Shown piece by piece: positions 19,623 through 28,928 of a stretch of 64,000 bases of DNA (the stretch's first letter is position 1; each line of letters starts with the position of its first letter). Both the position numbers and the translations under genes were made by a program. The DNA lies in contig NZ_WTCR01000017.1 of assembly GCF_009795715.1 (NCBI RefSeq), positions 20,358 through 84,357 of the forward strand, given 5' to 3'. Under the pieces are notes generated by a model, which was given only the letters and a program-made list of their open reading frames with translations, was not told the origin of the DNA and searched no databases. This stretch comes from Labilibaculum euxinicum (GTDB lineage: Bacteria; Bacteroidota; Bacteroidia; Bacteroidales; Marinifilaceae).

Positions 19623-20204
19623 ATGAAGAAAGTAAATGTATTTTTATTAGCCTGTTTTTTTCTAGTGCTAAGCATTGGACAATCCGGTTGTTACGGACCA
19701 TTCCGCCTAACAAAAAATTTGCACGAATGGAATGGCACTGTAGGTGACAAATTCATTAACGCACTGGTATTTTTTGCTTTTATTGTAATTCCTGTTTACG
19801 AAGTTGCTGTTTTTGTTGACGGCGTTGTACTAAATACCATTGAATTTTGGACCGGAGATAATCCTGTTACAATGGGCGAAAATGATAAAGATATTCAAAT
19901 TGTAAAAAAAGACGGTAATAAATACCGTATCACAGCCACGCAAAATAAATTTCATATAGAACAACTTCAAGGTGACAACAAAGGTGATACAGCAGAATTA
20001 ATCTTCAATCCTGAGAATAACTCATGGAGTTTAAAAGATGGCAATAAAGAACTTCAGAAACTTGTTGATTTAAATGTTGAAGCGAATCTGATTCACATCT
20101 ACAAACCTGATGGTCAGACTGTAACTTTTGATCAGAATACAAATAATATGGCATCTATTGAAGCCCAACTAAAAACAGAATCAGTAAACTGGGCTCGAAA
20201 ATAA
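19623..20204 (+). CDS. DUF3332 family lipoprotein
   Basis: 193 residues. A signal peptide ends in QSGC (lipid-attached C23). The body carries FRLTKNLHEWNGTVGDKFINALVFF, a hydrophobic segment VIPVYEVAVFVDGVVLNTIEFWTGDNP, and then a soluble beta-rich C-terminus. This matches DUF3332, an exported family of unknown function in Bacteroidota and Gammaproteobacteria. It is a single-gene unit with its own terminator. No function is proposed. Confidence 0.8.
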   Translation: MKKVNVFLLACFFLVLSIGQSGCYGPFRLTKNLHEWNGTVGDKFINALVFFAFIVIPVYEVAVFVDGVVLNTIEFWTGDNPVTMGENDKDIQIVKKDGNKYRITATQNKFHIEQLQGDNKGDTAELIFNPENNSWSLKDGNKELQKLVDLNVEANLIHIYKPDGQTVTFDQNTNNMASIEAQLKTESVNWARK

Positions 20205-20228
20205 ACGATAAACCCAGCCAAAACGAAT

Positions 20229-20264
20229 GAAACCCCAATTGTTGTGTCTGACTTTTGGGGTTTC
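20229..20264 (+). terminator. Intrinsic terminator of the DUF3332 gene
   Basis: GAAACCCCAA (20229-20238) and TTGGGGTTTC (20255-20264) form a perfect 10-bp stem 24 bases after the stop codon. Confidence 0.75.
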
Positions 20265-20368
20265 CTTCAATTACATTGGCCTCAACACTAAAATTATATA
20301 GTCTAAAAATTTTTTCCTTGAACTGATAGATGTAACTTTATTTGGTAATGATTCAACTTTAGGACAAT

Positions 20369-23029
20369 ATGAACGCAAAAGTAACTGAACATATCAAAAG
20401 TGCTTTTTCAAGGTATTTTTTTATCTTTCTTTTACTTTTATCACATTTATACTCTTTTAGTTTACCTCTCAGTAAATCTCCCGAAAACAAAAAAATCACC
20501 CTACAACTTAAATACTTTCATCAATTTCAATTTGCGGGCTATTATGCCGCTCTTCACAAAGGATTTTATGAAGATGCAGGATTAACAGTTGAATTAATTG
20601 AAGGGGGTACAATAAACTCAATAAGTAAGGTATTAAACGGTGAGGCTGATTACGGCATCGCTGCTAATGATTTACTAATAGAACGACTTAACAACAAACC
20701 AATAGTTTTATTAGCCTCCATATTCCAAAGCTCTCCTTCCATATTTATCTGCCTGAAAGAATCAAACATTCATACGGCGCATGATCTTATCAACAAAAGA
20801 ATAATGTTGTTGGATGAATACAGAGACCCGGAACTAATGGCCATTTTTTATAAGGAAGGGATTCAAATAAATAACATCAACCGGATTAGCACAACCTACA
20901 ATATTAATGATTTGATTGATGGAAAAACTGATGCATTAAATGCGTACTCTACCAACGAGGCCTTTTATCTGGAGGAAAAAAACATTCCATACACTATAAT
21001 ATCACCCAAAACCTACGGTATCGATTTTTATGGTGACTGCCTGTTCACAAGCGAAAAAGAAATCAAAAATCACCCAAAAAGAGTTAAGGCATTTCTAGAG
21101 GCAAGCAAAAAAGGCTGGGAATACGCGCTAAAGAATCAAGATGAAATTATCGATTTAATTCTTGAAAAATATTCAGTAAATAAAACCCGGGAGCATTTAG
21201 AATTTGAAGCAAATGAAATTCAAAAGCTAATTCTGAATGAGTATGTTGAGATTGGTCATATCAACCCCGGCAGATGGGAAAACATTGCCGAAACATGCTC
21301 TAAGATGGGAATGATCTCAAAAAACTACGACTTAAACGGTTTTATATACCAACAAGAAACATACAACACTCCTGCATGGCTAAAATGGGTACTGGGAATT
21401 GCCATATCACTTAGTGCTATCGTAATTGCCATATCTTATTATCTGTATTTCTTTAACAAACAATTGCAAAAAGCCGTTTCGAAACAAACATCAAACCTAC
21501 GCCAAAAAAACATCGAATTGCAAAATGAAATATCAGAAAGAATAAAAACTGTAGCTGCACTAAAGCAATCTGAAAAGAGATTTCGAGAGATGATTGAAAA
21601 TCTGCCCTCAGGAGCTATTTTAGTAGAAGAAGATGAAAGTTTGTTCTCCAATAAAAAAGCATTTGAAATTACCGGTTATACCAATTCCGAACTGCCAGAT
21701 ATCAACTCATGGTTTTCAACCCTTTATCCAAAGAACAGGGGAGAAAACATTCAATTGTATTTGGAAAATAAAATCAACAACTTTAAGAATGCATCGATCT
21801 CAAGCATAACATGTAAAAATGGTGATCGCAGGCATATTGAATTTCATGCCTACAAGTTTGACAACAAGGAAATTTGGCTGATAAATGATATAACAGAAAG
21901 ATTAAAAACTGAAAATGATTTAATCTCCAGCGAAAATAAACTCAGAACTTATATTGAAGAATCTCCAAACGGTTTGGTTATTTTCAATTCAAACACAAAG
22001 GTGAATTTTGCTAATCAGGCGTTTAAAGACCTTATGGAAATTTCTGAATCCAAATTAGATGATATTTGTATTACTGATTTTTTTGCTCCCACACATCTTC
22101 AACAAAATAAAAAACTCTTCAATCAGCTTTTAAACAAAGGAAAAACTCAAGGCGAAATATTCATTCAAACAACATCCGGCAAAAACATTCCGGTATACAT
22201 CAGTGCTGTTCAATTAATCAATCAGGAATTTTTAGCTTTTATTGTCGATATTTCAGCAATAAAAGAAGCAGAGAACAAATTAACCCTGGCATTAAAACAT
22301 GCAGAAGAAAGCGACCGTTTAAAATCTGCATTCCTAGCCAATATGAGTCATGAAATAAGAACTCCTATGAATGGGATTTTGGGATTTAGTCAACTACTGC
22401 TAAAAGAGGATCTAAGTCAGGAAAAAAAAGAAAGATACATTGATATACTAACACAAAACGGGAAACAGCTTTTAGTGATTATCGACAACATTATTGATAT
22501 TTCTTATCTGGAAGTAAACCAACTTAAAATAAATTCTTCTGCTTTTTCGATTCAACAATTATTCGATAATCTGCAGCTTTTTTTTTCTGTTGATAAAAAC
22601 AGATACAAAAAAGATCATTTGGAAATTCGTTTCAACAATACAGTCTCCGTTGAACATGATCAAATAAGTTCTGACTATGAAAAAATCAATCAGATACTCA
22701 TCAACTTAATAAACAATGCTTTAAAATTTACCGAAAAGGGAACAATAGCCATATCATCAAGAATTGAAAAATCCTTGCTTTACATCACTGTTGAAGACAG
22801 CGGGATTGGCATCCCCAAGGAAAAACAGGATATAATTTTTGAACGTTTCGGTCAGGTAGAAAACACCTACACCCGTCAATTTGGTGGTGCCGGCCTCGGC
22901 CTACCTATTTCGAAAGGCTTAATCGAACTTTTAGGTGGTGAAATATTTTTCGAATCCAATGTCGGAATTGGCTCAAAATTCGAATTTTACATCCCTATCA
23001 ACAAAAAAAAGAAGATGACAAAAAATTAG
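20369..23029 (+). CDS. Histidine kinase with NMT1/THI5-like periplasmic sensor and two PAS domains
   Basis: 886 residues. An N-terminal membrane segment is followed by an NMT1/THI5-like substrate-binding domain (about 40-330: LQLKYFHQFQFAGYYAALHKGF, GGTINSISKVLNGEADYGIA) like those in ABC importers for thiamine precursors. A second membrane segment (about 339-362), a coiled coil and two PAS domains (about 405-640) come next. A HisKA box (MSHEIRTPMNGILGF) and an HATPase domain (NALKFTEKG, DSGIGIPKE, FGGAGLGLPISKG) complete an intact kinase. No receiver domain and no response regulator gene sits next to it. The ligand is probably a small heterocycle or pyrimidine-like compound, by analogy only. 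Confidence 0.9.
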   Translation: MNAKVTEHIKSAFSRYFFIFLLLLSHLYSFSLPLSKSPENKKITLQLKYFHQFQFAGYYAALHKGFYEDAGLTVELIEGGTINSISKVLNGEADYGIAANDLLIERLNNKPIVLLASIFQSSPSIFICLKESNIHTAHDLINKRIMLLDEYRDPELMAIFYKEGIQINNINRISTTYNINDLIDGKTDALNAYSTNEAFYLEEKNIPYTIISPKTYGIDFYGDCLFTSEKEIKNHPKRVKAFLEASKKGWEYALKNQDEIIDLILEKYSVNKTREHLEFEANEIQKLILNEYVEIGHINPGRWENIAETCSKMGMISKNYDLNGFIYQQETYNTPAWLKWVLGIAISLSAIVIAISYYLYFFNKQLQKAVSKQTSNLRQKNIELQNEISERIKTVAALKQSEKRFREMIENLPSGAILVEEDESLFSNKKAFEITGYTNSELPDINSWFSTLYPKNRGENIQLYLENKINNFKNASISSITCKNGDRRHIEFHAYKFDNKEIWLINDITERLKTENDLISSENKLRTYIEESPNGLVIFNSNTKVNFANQAFKDLMEISESKLDDICITDFFAPTHLQQNKKLFNQLLNKGKTQGEIFIQTTSGKNIPVYISAVQLINQEFLAFIVDISAIKEAENKLTLALKHAEESDRLKSAFLANMSHEIRTPMNGILGFSQLLLKEDLSQEKKERYIDILTQNGKQLLVIIDNIIDISYLEVNQLKINSSAFSIQQLFDNLQLFFSVDKNRYKKDHLEIRFNNTVSVEHDQISSDYEKINQILINLINNALKFTEKGTIAISSRIEKSLLYITVEDSGIGIPKEKQDIIFERFGQVENTYTRQFGGAGLGLPISKGLIELLGGEIFFESNVGIGSKFEFYIPINKKKKMTKN

Positions 23030-23052
23030 CCTTGGAAGTAGAAAACACAAAC

Positions 23053-23219
23053 TAATACCAAATTAACATCAAAACATGCCTTATAAAATGTTTCTTTTCA
23101 GCTATATCTTCGTTAAAAAAGATGCATCGTAACATGGCTGTGCTTTACTTTTTTGCCTCGATACAGCTAAAAATTAATTCATTTTAATTAAAGTCTGTTT
23201 TGAAATTAAATTGGTATAA
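23053..23219. repeat. MITE-like hairpin element between convergent genes
   Basis: A 24-base sequence at 23053-23076 is matched by an inverted copy at 23196-23219 (20 of 24 positions). Inside, TTTCAGCTATATC near 23096 and GATACAGCTAAA near 23159 form a second nested inverted repeat. The 167-bp, non-coding, AT-rich element with terminal inverted repeats looks like a MITE. It could also end both the kinase and the GT2 transcripts. Confidence 0.55.
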
Positions 23220-23233
23220 TTTAGGACTTGAAT

Positions 23234-24679
23234 CTATTCTTTTTTAATTTTTCCCTTTTGGTGAAGAAATCCTTTTCGCTCCATTTTACCCCAACTTCTG
23301 TTTCCCATTAAATATTCTATATTTCCTTTAACTGCGAAAAATAAACTTATTGGATGAAGAATAAATGGCTCTAACAAGGCCGCAATCCACAAGCGGAAAA
23401 CGTCCATTTTTCGTTCGTAACGATGAAAAGTTAATTCCTCGTACAAAATTGCCCACGTAGAAAAAAACACCGCAAAAGTATATACAAACAAAGACGTAAC
23501 CAGTATAAAGCTCACACTTAAATTATCTGTAAAAAACAACACAATCATATAGATTATACCCACCACTTCTACCAGAGGTGCCAACCACTCAAATAAAAAC
23601 CAGAAAGGATAACCTAACAAACCCATTGCACCATATTGTGGTGAAAGAAATATTTTTGAATGATCAGTGAGTGTTTCAATCGTACCACGGGTCCACCTAC
23701 TCCTCTGTCTGCCAAACACCTTCAAACTTACAGGAGCTTCTGTCCAGCACAAAGGATCAGGAACATATTCGATCTTATACTTCTCGCGATTCTCGGACAT
23801 GTATCTTCGAATTCGAACAACCAATTCCATATCCTCACCAATCGAATGTGCATAACCACCACTTTGAACCACCACTTCCCTGTCGAACATTCCCATTGCA
23901 CCTGAAATAATAATCAGTCCATCGAGCTGAGCCCAAGCCATTCTGCCCATTAGAAATGAACGTGTATATTCCAAAACCTGCATTCTGGCTAAAATATTCC
24001 GAGGAACTTTCACATTGGTTATTCGTCCGTTTTCAACCAAACACGAGTTGGCTATCCGCACAACGCCCCCGGCAGCAATTACCCTTCTGTCGGTTCTTTC
24101 CAGGAATGGCTTAACTAATTTCAAAACGGCATCCGGCTCCAAAATAGAATCAGCATCAATCGCCATAAATAAAGCTTTATCTGATACATTAATTCCTGCA
24201 TTCAAGGCATCTGCTTTCCCTCCGTTTTCTTTGTCGATAACCACTAAATTGGAATAGGTAGAAAGAATCGATTTGTACACTCCTCTCACCTCTTTAGTTG
24301 GAATCTCCATATTAACTGCAAAATCAACCTTCTCTAATTTAAATGCAGTTTGCAAATCCTCAAATGTCGAATCCGTACTCCCATCATTAATAACGATAAC
24401 ATCAAAATTATTATAATGAATCGTATAAATAGACTCAACATTATCTACAATAGTTTTGGACTCATTAAATGCCGGCACAAGCACCGAAACAGAAGGAACC
24501 AAAGGAGAATCAAGAATTACATTGTAATCTACAAAGCTATTCTTCTTCAAATAATAATTCAAAGCAACTCCGGAAATAATACTCAGTGTAGTATAACTAA
24601 AGATCAAAAGAAATGCATAGGAGATAAAAATCCCATCCAAAAAATAACTTATAAATCTTATAAACTCATCGTAATTCAT
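23234..24679 (-). CDS. Processive membrane glycosyltransferase family 2 (exopolysaccharide synthase)
   Basis: 481 residues. One N-terminal membrane segment, a cytosolic GT2 domain (SVSVLVPAFNESKTI, INDGSTDST, DKENGGKADALNAG, AIDADSILEPDA, SIGEDMELVVRIR, and RQRSRWTRG as QxxRW), then three or four C-terminal membrane segments. This D,D,D,QxxRW layout marks processive synthases of the BcsA/PgaC/hyaluronan type, which polymerise and extrude a chain. It overlaps the HEAT-repeat gene by 4 bases and shares an operon with a YaiO barrel, like pgaC with pgaA. The sugar is unknown; poly-GlcNAc is possible. Confidence 0.88.
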   Translation of the reverse strand: MNYDEFIRFISYFLDGIFISYAFLLIFSYTTLSIISGVALNYYLKKNSFVDYNVILDSPLVPSVSVLVPAFNESKTIVDNVESIYTIHYNNFDVIVINDGSTDSTFEDLQTAFKLEKVDFAVNMEIPTKEVRGVYKSILSTYSNLVVIDKENGGKADALNAGINVSDKALFMAIDADSILEPDAVLKLVKPFLERTDRRVIAAGGVVRIANSCLVENGRITNVKVPRNILARMQVLEYTRSFLMGRMAWAQLDGLIIISGAMGMFDREVVVQSGGYAHSIGEDMELVVRIRRYMSENREKYKIEYVPDPLCWTEAPVSLKVFGRQRSRWTRGTIETLTDHSKIFLSPQYGAMGLLGYPFWFLFEWLAPLVEVVGIIYMIVLFFTDNLSVSFILVTSLFVYTFAVFFSTWAILYEELTFHRYERKMDVFRLWIAALLEPFILHPISLFFAVKGNIEYLMGNRSWGKMERKGFLHQKGKIKKE

Positions 24680-25869
24680 ATTCTTGGATCTAAAACATGA
24701 CTGATTATCCTCTTCAATTCTTCATCCCCGTTTTCGGAAAGTGATTGCAGCTTCACAATACCGGGCACACCAACAAGTGCCAGAGACTTACAGCATTCCA
24801 TTCTAATCTTAAACTCTTCATTGTTGATATTTTCAATAAGGAAATTCATCTCACTCTCCAAACGCAACTGACCAATCGATCTTATGATATTAATCTGATT
24901 AGGAAGCTCCTCCAATAAAAAAAGCTTTTTCAATTTAACAACAGCCTCCTCACTCTCCAAATCAACCAGAGTTTTAATAGCCTTTCCTTTCACCAAATCA
25001 TTGTCATGATATAGTAACTCCATCACTTTTGGAGCTGCTTCCCTTTGTTTTAAAATGCGTATCATGTCCAAACAAAACATTACCACAGAGTCATTCCAGT
25101 GATCAAGCCACAAATGAAATTCTGGTATTTCAATTCTCTTTTTGCGAATTAAATCGAAAACATTAATCTGCTCCCAAACGGTGAATGGTTTTTCCTGAGA
25201 ATCCAGAAAAGCAAAGGGTACAAAAGGCAGCAACTTAATTAATCCCATCTGAGATTCAATTCGAAGAATTTCATTTGGTCTTTTAAGAAACTCCATAATG
25301 TTTTTGTTCTCACTCTTCACTCTCATGTGACTGAGTTCACGAATCCCTCTAATTTTATGGTGCCATCCCTTACTAAGCTTTCTTACAGAATCCTCATTTA
25401 ATTTCATATCCAGATACAACTTTCTAATTTCACTGCTTACCAGCTTACTCTCTGCCGTATCAATTGAAATTAAAACCGCTGTCAATATCTTTCTATGAAA
25501 TTTAGACTTGACATTTTTTAAATCTGACAATTCTTTCTCCGACAAATCATCGATCAAAAACCGAACAATGATTTTAGAATACTTTCGATGCAGCAATTCT
25601 GTTTTCCTCTTTAGATAAGAAAGGTATAATTTAGAAAAAAGAATTGATGGAAGAAGAAAAACCAATACAACAAAGAAAACAATGATCATGTAAATGATCA
25701 ATCCATTCAGTGCATTGTATGGCAGCCGTTCAAATGCATAATTTACAATTGACTGAGTTTTCTCTATAAATGTCTTTAAAAAATCAACAAACACGAGTAA
25801 TACCCCCTGAACATGACCAGCATATTCTAACAGCTCAATTAAAATTATATATATAAACTTTATCTGCAT
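24676..25869 (-). CDS. Membrane-anchored HEAT-repeat protein of the exopolysaccharide operon
   Basis: 397 residues. Hydrophobic segments near 5-30 and 57-82 are followed by a basic stretch and an alpha-helical C-terminal half made of HEAT-like pairs (AAPKVMELLYHDNDLVKGKA, EEAVVKLKKLFLLEELPNQI, RMECCKSLALVGVPGI). HEAT arrays are protein-protein scaffolds, so this is probably a cytoplasmic partner or regulator of the neighbouring synthase. It starts one base after the stop of a small ORF and overlaps the GT2 gene by 4 bases, which indicates tight coupling. Confidence 0.72.
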   Translation of the reverse strand: MQIKFIYIILIELLEYAGHVQGVLLVFVDFLKTFIEKTQSIVNYAFERLPYNALNGLIIYMIIVFFVVLVFLLPSILFSKLYLSYLKRKTELLHRKYSKIIVRFLIDDLSEKELSDLKNVKSKFHRKILTAVLISIDTAESKLVSSEIRKLYLDMKLNEDSVRKLSKGWHHKIRGIRELSHMRVKSENKNIMEFLKRPNEILRIESQMGLIKLLPFVPFAFLDSQEKPFTVWEQINVFDLIRKKRIEIPEFHLWLDHWNDSVVMFCLDMIRILKQREAAPKVMELLYHDNDLVKGKAIKTLVDLESEEAVVKLKKLFLLEELPNQINIIRSIGQLRLESEMNFLIENINNEEFKIRMECCKSLALVGVPGIVKLQSLSENGDEELKRIISHVLDPRI

Positions 25870-25870
25870 C

Positions 25871-26026
25871 CTACTTCTTGCTCTCCTTCTTAATTTCCAA
25901 TTCTTTTTTCACAGCCTCTATTTGTTACGCAATAAATGATCCCTGTCCAGAAACATAAGCTCCAAAATTCTCCACATTCCCAATCGCTGAATGAATATTT
26001 GTCCCGAACTTTTTGTTGGTATACAT
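25871..26026 (-). pseudogene. Small ORF of the exopolysaccharide operon with an in-frame stop
   Basis: From ATG 26026 the frame reads 33 residues (MYTNKKFGTNIHSAIGNVEN, then FGAYVSGQGSFIA). It meets TAA at 25925-25927 and then continues in the same frame for 16 more codons (QIEAVKKELEIKKESKK) to TAG at 25871. The TAG is one base from the HEAT start codon, which suggests the full 51 codons were once translated and a CAA or similar codon became TAA. The 33-residue product may still be made. Family not recognised. Confidence 0.5.
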
Positions 26027-26065
26027 TTTAATGAATTATTAACTGGAATAATCTATTCCTAAGAT

Positions 26066-27355
26066 TTAAAATTGATAAGATAACTTCACCGAGAAAGAAA
26101 ATGCTTTCCTCTTTTCATTAACTCGATACTCTTCCCGTTCATAACCAAATTTCAGGAGATAAAGCAAACGATCGGTTCCTAATCGGTCCTGATAAGACAA
26201 TCTTAATTTTCTACTTTTGTATTTGTAGACATCCGGTGACGAAAAATTCCCTCTGGGTTCATCAGGCGAAATGCCTGTGGCTAATTCAAGACCTATATAA
26301 TTCTTCGAATCTCTTAAATACCTTCTTGCTTCCAACCAATACACTTGTGAGACATTACCATTTTCAGGGGTCAGGTATGTTCGAAAAGAAAACCAGTATT
26401 TCCTGTAATATTTTTCCAGCGAAGCTGTGTAAATGAAAATATTCTTATTCCCTGCATCAGAATTAAACTGAAGAAACCGCATGCCTGCGGACACACCAAA
26501 TTCCTCTGGTAATTTATGATACAATTCCGCGCCTGCACGATGTTTAGGAAACAAATTATCGGGAGAATATCCATAATTTAAATAAGCATAACTCATTTTA
26601 GTCACCCGCGGATAGGCATCCATTTCAAATTGTTTCGCCACCCCCCTGGACCAAAAACTTTCACCATCAGAAATTAAATCACCCAAATTTATCTTCCCTA
26701 TAACAGTACCCCAACTATTGCGTCGAGCCAACTGAAACGAACTTAAATGCCACTTTCTATTGTAAGGCTCTTTGAAATACTCATAATCATGCTGATAAAC
26801 CGCTTTATAAACCATTTTGGATGATCTATATTTTTTCAGTAGAGCCAATCCCTCTTCACTGCCAGGATTCAACTCTAACAATTCATCAAGAACAAGTAAC
26901 GATTTACTTTCCTCACCAACATCCTGCAGTAACTCAACTTTCTGAACTAAAAAGGCCTCTTCGTTAGGAAAAAACGACAAACCATACTCACAATAAAAAA
27001 TTGCCTTATTAGGATCTCCTGCCCATTTTTCTATATCAATCATAGCAAAAATGGCATCACTATTATCAAAATCCTCATCCAAAACCAGCTGCAACTCCAC
27101 TCTTCCCGGTTGAAAATTTTTATCCCAGCCATAAGTTCTCCCAATCAGTATTCTCGCATCAAAAAACTTTGGATTTTGATTCAAAATTTCATAACAGATA
27201 CTTCTGGCTTCTTCACGATTCCCTGCAAAAGCCAATTCTCTCGCCCGATTAAATTCATCCAAACTATTTTTCTTAGGCACAGAAGTTTCCTGAGCAAAAC
27301 CTTGCCCAATCATGCAAAATAATAAAAGTGTTAAGAGAGATAAAAATTTCACCAT
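26066..27355 (-). CDS. TPR protein with YaiO-family outer-membrane beta-barrel
   Basis: 429 residues. Signal peptide 1-21 (MIGQGFAQ). TPR-like helical pairs at about 30-170 (AFAGNREEARSICYEILNQN, ILIGRTYGW). Then a beta-rich C-terminal domain of about 230 residues ending in FSFSVKLSYQF, an aromatic-terminated barrel strand recognised by the Bam machinery. This is the YaiO arrangement. Together with the GT2 synthase it resembles PgaA (TPR plus porin), so it is the likely outer-membrane exit for the polymer. Confidence 0.82.
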   Translation of the reverse strand: MVKFLSLLTLLLFCMIGQGFAQETSVPKKNSLDEFNRARELAFAGNREEARSICYEILNQNPKFFDARILIGRTYGWDKNFQPGRVELQLVLDEDFDNSDAIFAMIDIEKWAGDPNKAIFYCEYGLSFFPNEEAFLVQKVELLQDVGEESKSLLVLDELLELNPGSEEGLALLKKYRSSKMVYKAVYQHDYEYFKEPYNRKWHLSSFQLARRNSWGTVIGKINLGDLISDGESFWSRGVAKQFEMDAYPRVTKMSYAYLNYGYSPDNLFPKHRAGAELYHKLPEEFGVSAGMRFLQFNSDAGNKNIFIYTASLEKYYRKYWFSFRTYLTPENGNVSQVYWLEARRYLRDSKNYIGLELATGISPDEPRGNFSSPDVYKYKSRKLRLSYQDRLGTDRLLYLLKFGYEREEYRVNEKRKAFSFSVKLSYQF

Positions 27356-27453
27356 CCAAAATACATTGTTTATGTTTATTTAAAATAATCAATTAAAGAA
27401 AAACAAAGCACAAATGTCCAATTTATACTTGACAATATCAAATTAGTTTAAGT

Positions 27454-28626
27454 TTAATCCACATACATCACCTTTCGATCCTTTCTTGCTGATACACTAT
27501 CCATTACAGTCCCCATGAACGGTCGATAATACTTCCAAAAAAACATTCTCCTATCTTTAACCTGATTCGCATTGTAAAATGCACCACTCAATCTATTAAT
27601 TCCATTAAAGTAGGAAGAATAAATTCCCATTTCGTTATTTGAAAAATCACAGGCAAAATAAATAAACCGATAATCCTGATCGTGTTCCAAAATTGCCGGA
27701 AACTTTTTTGGCAAATTAAACTGATCCAACAAAGCCTTTCCTTCTTCATTCACATCTAAATTAAACCACGCCAAAACATGATTGCGTGAATCGGTTGAAT
27801 TGACGTCAAACCAAAATGGATAATATATCGATTCAGGTACATTATATTGCAATTGTGTACTCAATTCACTTTCCAAAATGGGAAAATATCTGTTTAAATG
27901 TTTTTTAGCATCCAGAATAACTATTCTCTCTTTATTATCAACCAAAACGATTCCGGCATTTTTAAAATCATACTCCTTCTTATAATTCTTTTTATACAAA
28001 TCCGGCAACCAGCGAGGAATTTCCGGATCAAGCACTGTATCCAAAGTATGATAATATTTACCAACCCAACCACTCCATTTTAGTCCCAGCAATTGTTCTG
28101 TTTGATTTCTAACCAATTCCGAAGTAGGTGCTGCAATAAAATTAAACTCTGCAATGATCGTTTTGCCTTTTCTCTTCATCTCTCTTATCAGGTTGAACTC
28201 TGCCGGTTGTAATCCGCCATAAAATAAGGATATTGTATCCTTTCCATAATCCGGATGATCTTTCCAGTTGGAATTATAAATTCCATATGTATCGGCAAAA
28301 AAAGCGAGATCCAAAGAATCAGCAAGTGCAGACAACCCCTGTTTTTCAAAAATGCGCAGATCCTTTATTACATACCTGCCATCATCTCCGGGATGAAAGC
28401 CGTAAAAATCCTCCGCAAAGTTATATTCCTCTCCATTCGGTTTTACCCAGCGCTTTTGATTGGCAACCCAAAAAAAAGACAGATGCTCAGAATAATTGCC
28501 GTTTGGAACTGTTTTATCAACAACTAACAGGTTCATTTGTACTTTATCTTTAAACTTCCAACAGATCCAGGAAATAACAGGAATCATCAGAAATAAGAGA
28601 ATTATTATTCGTAGTAATTTCCACAT
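27454..28626 (-). CDS. Membrane-anchored exported protein of unknown function, first gene of exopolysaccharide operon
   Basis: 390 residues with an uncleaved N-terminal membrane anchor (LLRIIILLFLMIPVISWICW) and a large exported domain. Visible features are FYGFHPGDDGRY, LAFFADTYGIYNS, ISLFYGGLQPAEFNLIREM, KRKGKTIIAEFNFIAAPTS, and YYPFWFDVNSTDSRNHVLAW. The alternating strand/helix pattern around FYGGLQ...IIAEF looks like an alpha/beta fold, possibly of the amidotransferase or carbohydrate-esterase kind, but no catalytic triad is certain. I do not recognise the family. The position suggests a periplasmic modifying or guiding role for the polymer. Confidence 0.65.
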   Translation of the reverse strand: MWKLLRIIILLFLMIPVISWICWKFKDKVQMNLLVVDKTVPNGNYSEHLSFFWVANQKRWVKPNGEEYNFAEDFYGFHPGDDGRYVIKDLRIFEKQGLSALADSLDLAFFADTYGIYNSNWKDHPDYGKDTISLFYGGLQPAEFNLIREMKRKGKTIIAEFNFIAAPTSELVRNQTEQLLGLKWSGWVGKYYHTLDTVLDPEIPRWLPDLYKKNYKKEYDFKNAGIVLVDNKERIVILDAKKHLNRYFPILESELSTQLQYNVPESIYYPFWFDVNSTDSRNHVLAWFNLDVNEEGKALLDQFNLPKKFPAILEHDQDYRFIYFACDFSNNEMGIYSSYFNGINRLSGAFYNANQVKDRRMFFWKYYRPFMGTVMDSVSARKDRKVMYVD

Positions 28627-28928
28627 TCGCTCTTTTTATTTTAAATTACCTGCAATATTCATCTTTATAACGGACTTAGTCAATATTAAGTTTCTTTTTT
28701 TTGATAAGTAATTTTTATTTAAGGACGTAAGGCTCTTTTTTTTACTTGACTGATTTCATCCTTTTTATAAAAAATACAAATTTCTTGGCTAAAAACCTGA
28801 TATTCATTTATTAATTAAAAGTATTTTTCCATAAGAAATATTCTTGCCGTAACATTTTCCGCTTTCAGGAAATCTGTTTCAATTCAACGGATTCTTATTG
28901 TCAAATCACCAATACTCATGAACAAGAT
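28627..28928. other. Divergent intergenic region
   Basis: An AT-rich spacer between the exopolysaccharide operon and the dsrE-like gene. I see no gene and no convincing promoter boxes, though both units must start here. Confidence 0.4.

Noticed and set aside
24350..24700. 116-codon plus-strand frame inside the GT2 gene
   Set aside because: Antisense shadow of a well-supported gene; Asn/Lys/Ile-rich without any motif.
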